Assembly (NCBI RefSeq): GCF_003201655.1
Contig: NZ_QJJU01000016.1
Span: 1 to 64,000 of the forward strand
Length of the DNA: 64,000 nt
From: Mycolicibacterium moriokaense
GTDB lineage: Bacteria; Actinomycetota; Actinomycetes; Mycobacteriales; Mycobacteriaceae
Direction: 5' to 3'
The notes under the pieces are model-generated. The model saw nothing but the letters and a program-made list of their open reading frames with translations, did no database searches and was not told where the DNA came from. The position numbers and the translations under genes are program-made. Positions within the stretch are counted from its first letter, which is position 1, and every line of letters begins with the position of its first letter. This document shows, in pieces, positions 60,216-64,000 of the stretch.

Positions 60216-62015
60216 GTGGCCAGTCACGCCAGCTCAAAGATCTCCAAGGTGCTGGTCGCCAACCGCGGGGAGATCGCGGTCAGGGTGATCCGGGCAGCCA
60301 AGGACGCTGGGCTGCAGAGCGTGGCCGTGTACGCCGAGCCCGACGCCGACGCGCCCCACGTGCGACTCGCCGACGAAGCCTTCGCGCTCGGCGGCCAGAC
60401 CTCGGCGGAGTCGTATCTGGACTTCGCGAAACTGCTCGGCGCTGCCGAGAAGGCCGGCGCCAACGCGATCCACCCCGGCTACGGATTCCTCTCCGAGAAC
60501 GCCGAATTCGCGCAGGCGGTCATCGACGCAGGCCTGATCTGGATCGGGCCAAGCCCGCAGTCGATCCGCGACCTCGGCGACAAGGTGACCGCACGCCACA
60601 TCGCTGCGCGCGCCCAGGCGCCGCTGGTTCCCGGTACCCCGGATCCGGTCAAGAACGCCGACGAGGTGGTGGCATTCGCCAAGGAGTACGGCGTTCCAGT
60701 CGCGATCAAGGCGGCATTCGGCGGCGGCGGGCGCGGCATGAAGGTGGCGCGCACCATCGAGGAAATCCCCGAACTGTTCGAGTCGGCGACGCGTGAGGCG
60801 GTGGCCGCGTTTGGCCGCGGCGAGTGCTTCGTCGAGCGCTACCTGGACAAGCCGCGCCACGTCGAGGCTCAGGTCATCGCCGATCAGCACGGCAACGTCG
60901 TCGTCGCGGGCACCCGCGACTGCTCGCTGCAGCGCCGCTTCCAGAAGCTGGTGGAGGAAGCGCCTGCACCGTTCTTGACCGACGCGCAGCGCAAGGAGAT
61001 CCACGAGTCGGCCAAGCGGATCTGCAAGGAGGCGGGCTATTACGGTGCAGGCACCGTCGAGTACCTGGTCGGCCAGGACGGGTTGATCTCGTTCCTCGAG
61101 GTCAACACCCGCCTGCAGGTCGAGCACCCGGTCACCGAGGAGACCGCAGGTGTCGACCTCGTGCTGCAGCAGTTCAAGATCGCCAACGGCGAGAAGCTCG
61201 ACTTCACCGAAGACCCTGCGCCCCGCGGGCATGCGATCGAGTTCCGGATCAACGGCGAGGATGCCGGCCGCGGCTTCCTGCCCGCCCCGGGCCCGGTGAC
61301 GAAGTTCGAGCCGCCCAGTGGCCCTGGCGTAAGGCTGGATTCCGGCGTTGAGTCCGGGTCGGTGATCGGCGGCCAGTTCGATTCGATGCTGGCCAAGCTC
61401 ATCGTGCACGGGGCCACCCGCGACGAAGCACTCGCCCGGTCCCGCCGCGCGCTGGCCGAGTTCCATGTCGAGGGCCTGGCCACCGTGATCCCGTTCCACC
61501 GTGCGATCGTGTCCGACCCCGCGTTCATCGGGGACGACGACGGCTTCACTGTGCACACCCGATGGATCGAGACGGAGTGGAACAACACCGTCGAGCCGTT
61601 CACTGGTGGTGATCCGATCGAGGAAGAGGACACCATTCCGCGGCAGACCGTCGTCGTCGAGGTCGGCGGCCGCAGGCTCGAGGTGTCGCTGCCCGGCGAC
61701 CTGGCCATCGGAAACGGCGGCCCAAGTGGAGGTGTGGGCAGTGTTGTTCGTAAGAAGCCAAAGCCCCGCAAGCGCGGCGCGCACGCCGGTGCGGCCGCGT
61801 CCGGCGATGCGGTGACCGCCCCTATGCAGGGCACTGTGGTCAAGGTGGCCGTCGAGGAGGGCCAGGAGGTCGCCGCCGGCGATCTGGTCGTCGTCCTCGA
61901 GGCGATGAAGATGGAGAACCCCGTCACCGCGCACAAGGACGGCACCATCACCGGGCTCGCGGTCGAGGCCGGCGCCGCCGTCACCCAGGGCACCGTGCTG
62001 GCCGAGATCAAGTAA
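60216..62015 (+). CDS. accA3: Acyl-CoA carboxylase alpha subunit AccA3 (biotin carboxylase + BCCP)
   Basis: The 599-residue alpha subunit carboxylates its own biotin with ATP and bicarbonate and serves several AccD partners, including AccD5. KVLVANRGEIAVRVIR start, ATP-grasp loop GGGGRGMK, EVNTRLQVEHPVTE active site, and the biotin motif EAMKMENP with Lys565. The GTG at 60216 has a perfect AGGAGG; an ATG at 60198 is upstream of the ribosome site and is rejected. Confidence 0.97.
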   Translation: MASHASSKISKVLVANRGEIAVRVIRAAKDAGLQSVAVYAEPDADAPHVRLADEAFALGGQTSAESYLDFAKLLGAAEKAGANAIHPGYGFLSENAEFAQAVIDAGLIWIGPSPQSIRDLGDKVTARHIAARAQAPLVPGTPDPVKNADEVVAFAKEYGVPVAIKAAFGGGGRGMKVARTIEEIPELFESATREAVAAFGRGECFVERYLDKPRHVEAQVIADQHGNVVVAGTRDCSLQRRFQKLVEEAPAPFLTDAQRKEIHESAKRICKEAGYYGAGTVEYLVGQDGLISFLEVNTRLQVEHPVTEETAGVDLVLQQFKIANGEKLDFTEDPAPRGHAIEFRINGEDAGRGFLPAPGPVTKFEPPSGPGVRLDSGVESGSVIGGQFDSMLAKLIVHGATRDEALARSRRALAEFHVEGLATVIPFHRAIVSDPAFIGDDDGFTVHTRWIETEWNNTVEPFTGGDPIEEEDTIPRQTVVVEVGGRRLEVSLPGDLAIGNGGPSGGVGSVVRKKPKPRKRGAHAGAAASGDAVTAPMQGTVVKVAVEEGQEVAAGDLVVVLEAMKMENPVTAHKDGTITGLAVEAGAAVTQGTVLAEIK

Positions 62016-62711
62016 CTAGTCGGGCGTCACCAGGCTGCGTTCGGCCAACTGAGTCCCGAAGTAGCGGGCCCTGGGGTCGATGACGACCGACTTGTCATCG
62101 CCCCGCCGGGCCAGCACGTCGCGGGCCATCTGTTCGAACGAGATCTTGTCCGGCCCACCGATATTCGCGACGCCGTCGAGGGGCCCGGCGACCGCCGCAC
62201 GTGCGACGGTTGCGGCGACTTCGTCGGCGGCGATCGGTTGGATCAGCGCGTCGGGTACCCGAACTTCGTCGCCGACGATCATCGAGTCGGTAATGCCGTC
62301 GGTGAACTCGGCGAACTGTGTCGCCCGCAGCATCGTGTAGGGCAGACCGGATTCATTGATGATGTTCTCCTGCATCACCTTTGCTCGCATATAGCCGCTG
62401 TCGGGTAACCCGTCCACACCGACGATCGACAGTGCGACGTAGTGACTCACCCCGGCGGCCTTGGCGGCGGCAACTAGGTTCGTCGTCGACGCGGTGAAGA
62501 ACTCCATCACCGGGTCGTCGTCGAACGACGGCGAATTGAGCAGGTCTACAAGGACGTTCGCGCCGGAGAGCGCATCGGCAAGGCCGTCCCCGGACAGCAC
62601 GTCGACTCCCGATGACCTCGATGCGGCCACCACGTCGTGACCTTCAGCTTCAAGAAGACCGACAACCTTGGTGCCGATCAGACCGCTTGCGCCGACAACC
62701 GTGATTTTCAT
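62016..62711 (-). CDS. NAD(P)-binding atypical SDR / NmrA-like protein
   Basis: A 231-residue Rossmann-fold protein: MKITVVGASGLIGTKVVGLL (NAD(P) loop), LVDLLNSPSFDD, HYVALSIVGVDGLP and RATQFAEF. It lacks a clear YxxxK, so it is likely an NmrA-like or atypical SDR reductase/sensor. ATG 62711 lies only 23 bp from the opposing gene start. The substrate is unknown. Confidence 0.8.
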   Translation of the reverse strand: MKITVVGASGLIGTKVVGLLEAEGHDVVAASRSSGVDVLSGDGLADALSGANVLVDLLNSPSFDDDPVMEFFTASTTNLVAAAKAAGVSHYVALSIVGVDGLPDSGYMRAKVMQENIINESGLPYTMLRATQFAEFTDGITDSMIVGDEVRVPDALIQPIAADEVAATVARAAVAGPLDGVANIGGPDKISFEQMARDVLARRGDDKSVVIDPRARYFGTQLAERSLVTPD

Positions 62712-62722
62712 GAAGTCATGCC

Positions 62723-62728
62723 TACCAT
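62723..62728 (+). promoter_or_regulatory. Candidate -10 box (TACCAT) in a 23-bp divergent gap
   Basis: TACCAT ends 6 nt before the GTG at 62735. On the other strand TAGGCA (62719-62724) ends 7 nt before the ATG at 62711; it deviates from TANNNT at the last base. Both boxes overlap. Confidence 0.35.
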
Positions 62729-62734
62729 CACTGG

Positions 62735-63061
62735 GTGGAGCCCGTTGAAATAAATGCCGGTGCCTGGTATTTGCGTGCGCCCCGGCAGGACGAGCTCATC
62801 GACGACCGCCCTTCGCTGGCCGACCTCGGTGAAACCGATCCGGATTACGTCACGCGATGCAGCGCATTGTGGGCGTCCGACACCGGCTACACGTGGGCGG
62901 TCTGCGAGCCGACCACCGGTGAATTGCTGGCCGAGGTGACGATTGATCCGAGGGCAGCGACCGTTCGCAGCCGGGCGCGCGGCGGCCATAGCGATGCGGC
63001 GGCGACTGCCGAACAAGCCGTGCGCCGGTTTGCCGCGGCCGTGCTGGGCATGACGGTGTGA
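62735..63061 (+). CDS. Small GNAT-like protein
   Basis: A 108-residue protein that resembles part of GNAT acetyltransferases: WYLRAPRQDELIDDRP, WAVCEPTTGELLAEVTIDP. The acetyl-CoA loop (R/Q-x-x-G-x-G/A) is only hinted at in RGGHSDAAATAEQA. Either a reduced GNAT or a remnant; the function is unknown. It starts 23 bp from the divergent SDR gene. Confidence 0.55.
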   Translation: MEPVEINAGAWYLRAPRQDELIDDRPSLADLGETDPDYVTRCSALWASDTGYTWAVCEPTTGELLAEVTIDPRAATVRSRARGGHSDAAATAEQAVRRFAAAVLGMTV

Positions 63062-63302
63062 ACGGCTCGAGGTGAGCTCGTCGGCGCCCTGAGCTGGGTC
63101 TATGAAGATCCTCTTAGATCGATTGCCGAGCGACGGCCATCCGGCGTAGGGTGCAAACAGGTTGAGTTCACAGCCGCTGGAAACGTCAATGCGACGTGCA
63201 GGGCGGGTACTCCCTCCCTGTAGCGAAGGCTTTGAGGACGCAGAGCCGATTTCTTGACGTGAACCACAGTACGAATCACGTATTCCGACTGATGGAGTCA
63301 CA

Positions 63303-63746
63303 ATGTCTACCTCTGTACATGCTCATTCGGCTACGCCGGAGTCTCTCACCGAATCCACCGACTGCCACACGGCGCACTTCGCCACCCGGTGGCTGCGGCC
63401 ATCAACGGCGGTGATCACCGCACACGGCGAAGTCGACGCGGCCAACGCGCAGCAGTTCGTCGACTACGCGCTGGGCCACGCCGCCCACACCGATCGCCTG
63501 GTGCTAGATCTGACCGGGGTCGAATTCTTCGGCACCGCAGGCTTTTCCGCCCTGCACAGCGTGAATGTCCGCTGCGCCGGCGAGAAGATCGAATGGGCAC
63601 TTGCGCCCAGCTCGGCCGTCACCAGGCTGCTGCGGATCTGCGATCCCGATTCGGCCTTGCCGATCTGTACCAGCGTTGACGCCGCGCTGTCGGCTGTGCA
63701 GGGCGAACCGCGTCGGCTACTTCAACTCGTCTCGAAGGCGCGCTAG
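63303..63746 (+). CDS. STAS-domain anti-anti-sigma factor
   Basis: A 147-residue STAS protein (domain about 33-130). GEVDAANAQQFVDYAL and LVLDLTGVEFFGTAGFSALHS are the hallmarks; Thr78 sits at the phospho-acceptor position where many antagonists have Ser. It probably binds an RsbW-type anti-sigma kinase and frees a stress sigma factor. Its 3' end overlaps the sigF 3' end by 30 bp in convergent orientation. TGGAG before the ATG. Confidence 0.82.
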   Translation: MSTSVHAHSATPESLTESTDCHTAHFATRWLRPSTAVITAHGEVDAANAQQFVDYALGHAAHTDRLVLDLTGVEFFGTAGFSALHSVNVRCAGEKIEWALAPSSAVTRLLRICDPDSALPICTSVDAALSAVQGEPRRLLQLVSKAR

Positions 63747-64000
63747 GGACTTCGCCAACAACCGGGAAACATGCATCTGCGAGATGCCGACCCGCTCGGC
63801 GATCTGCGTCTGCGTCAAAGACTCGAAGAACCGCAGCAGCAGCACGGTCCGCTCCCGCTCCGGCAACACAGCGAGCAAGGGCCGCAACGCTTCCCGATTC
63901 TCGATCTGATCCAGGCTGGCATCGACATCGCCGAGCGTGTCGGCAATCGCAGGCGCATCCTCGGTGCCGCTGCCGCCGCTGTCGATCGACAGTGTGTTGT
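63717..64000 (-). CDS. sigF: RNA polymerase sigma factor SigF, C-terminal part (cut by window end)
   Basis: The last 93 residues of a sigma-70 of the SigB/SigF stress group: region 4 with RPLLAVLPERERTVLLLRFF, SLTQTQIAERVGISQMHVSRLL (helix-turn-helix) and end LARLRDELK. The placement next to accA3 matches M. tuberculosis sigF (Rv3286c). The rest and the promoter lie outside the window. Confidence 0.92.
   Translation of the reverse strand, partial: NTLSIDSGGSGTEDAPAIADTLGDVDASLDQIENREALRPLLAVLPERERTVLLLRFFESLTQTQIAERVGISQMHVSRLLAKSLARLRDELK

Noticed and set aside
60234..61934. 566-aa minus-strand frame opposite accA3
   Set aside because: Shadow of a high-GC gene; accA3 in the plus frame has all biotin carboxylase motifs, and the shadow has none.

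Overview
The window reads as a chromosomal segment of a high-GC mycobacterium, most likely an environmental, fast-growing (Mycolicibacterium-type) species. The evidence is a backbone whose gene order matches the Mycobacterium tuberculosis Rv3248c-Rv3286c neighbourhood as I remember it: sahH, a TetR gene, rubB, rubA, alkB, a flavin monooxygenase, manA, a TobH-like gene, pmmA, a DUF3499 gene, a zincin-like gene, whiB2, fbiA, fbiB, manB, wbbL, rmlD, an LCP ligase, fadE25, purE/purK, gtrA, a PH-domain gene, birA, accD5, accE5, maf, sseA, a SufE-like gene, accA3 and sigF. No tRNA, rRNA, IS element, prophage or CRISPR array was seen.

Layout. (1) 1-4.2 kb: alkane hydroxylase AlkB, two rubredoxins and a TetR regulator form a chain of 4-bp overlaps. 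Two palindromes lie between alkB and a divergent flavoprotein gene. (2) 4.2-18.3 kb: sugar-nucleotide and envelope genes make mannose-1-P, GDP-mannose, the rhamnosyl linker of arabinogalactan and an LCP ligase; whiB2 and coenzyme F420 genes (fbiA, fbiB) are mixed in. (3) 18.3-24.4 kb: fadE25, purEK, gtrA, a PH-domain gene, a methyltransferase and a multicopper oxidase remnant. (4) 24.4-31 kb: an insertion relative to M. tuberculosis, with two paralogous secreted clan-A glycosidases, one carrying a long Thr/Asp/Lys/Gly repeat tail, a DUF732 protein and a membrane glycosyltransferase. (5) 31.9-52.8 kb: a large insertion between birA and accD5. It encodes what looks like a complete Wzx/Wzy-type exopolysaccharide system: initiating polyprenyl glycosylphosphotransferase, Wzz plus BY-kinase-like protein, a second Wzz, Wzy, Wzx, three glycosyltransferases, a methyltransferase, two acyltransferases, and three D-glycero-D-manno-heptose enzymes (GmhA, HddA, GmhB). 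It also carries an unusual set of three secretory-lipase-like proteins and an SGNH esterase in one overlapping operon with the Wzz proteins. (6) 52.8-64 kb: the acyl-CoA carboxylase genes (accD5, accE5, accA3) and neighbours, again interrupted by polysaccharide-type genes (FkbM methyltransferase, a duplicated hexapeptide acyltransferase) and ending in a STAS gene convergent with sigF.

Working model (inference). The insertions together could build, acylate, methylate, polymerise, export and trim a heptose-containing extracellular polysaccharide. The backbone manA/pmmA/manB genes could supply mannose precursors. The most unusual points are the lipase paralogue that has lost its nucleophile serine, a BY-kinase-like protein with Arg in place of the Walker A Lys and no C-terminal tyrosines, the missing HddC nucleotidyltransferase, and a tandem duplication that gave one protein the tail of another. 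Several start codons sit 6-8 nt after a TANNNT box, which suggests leaderless transcripts.
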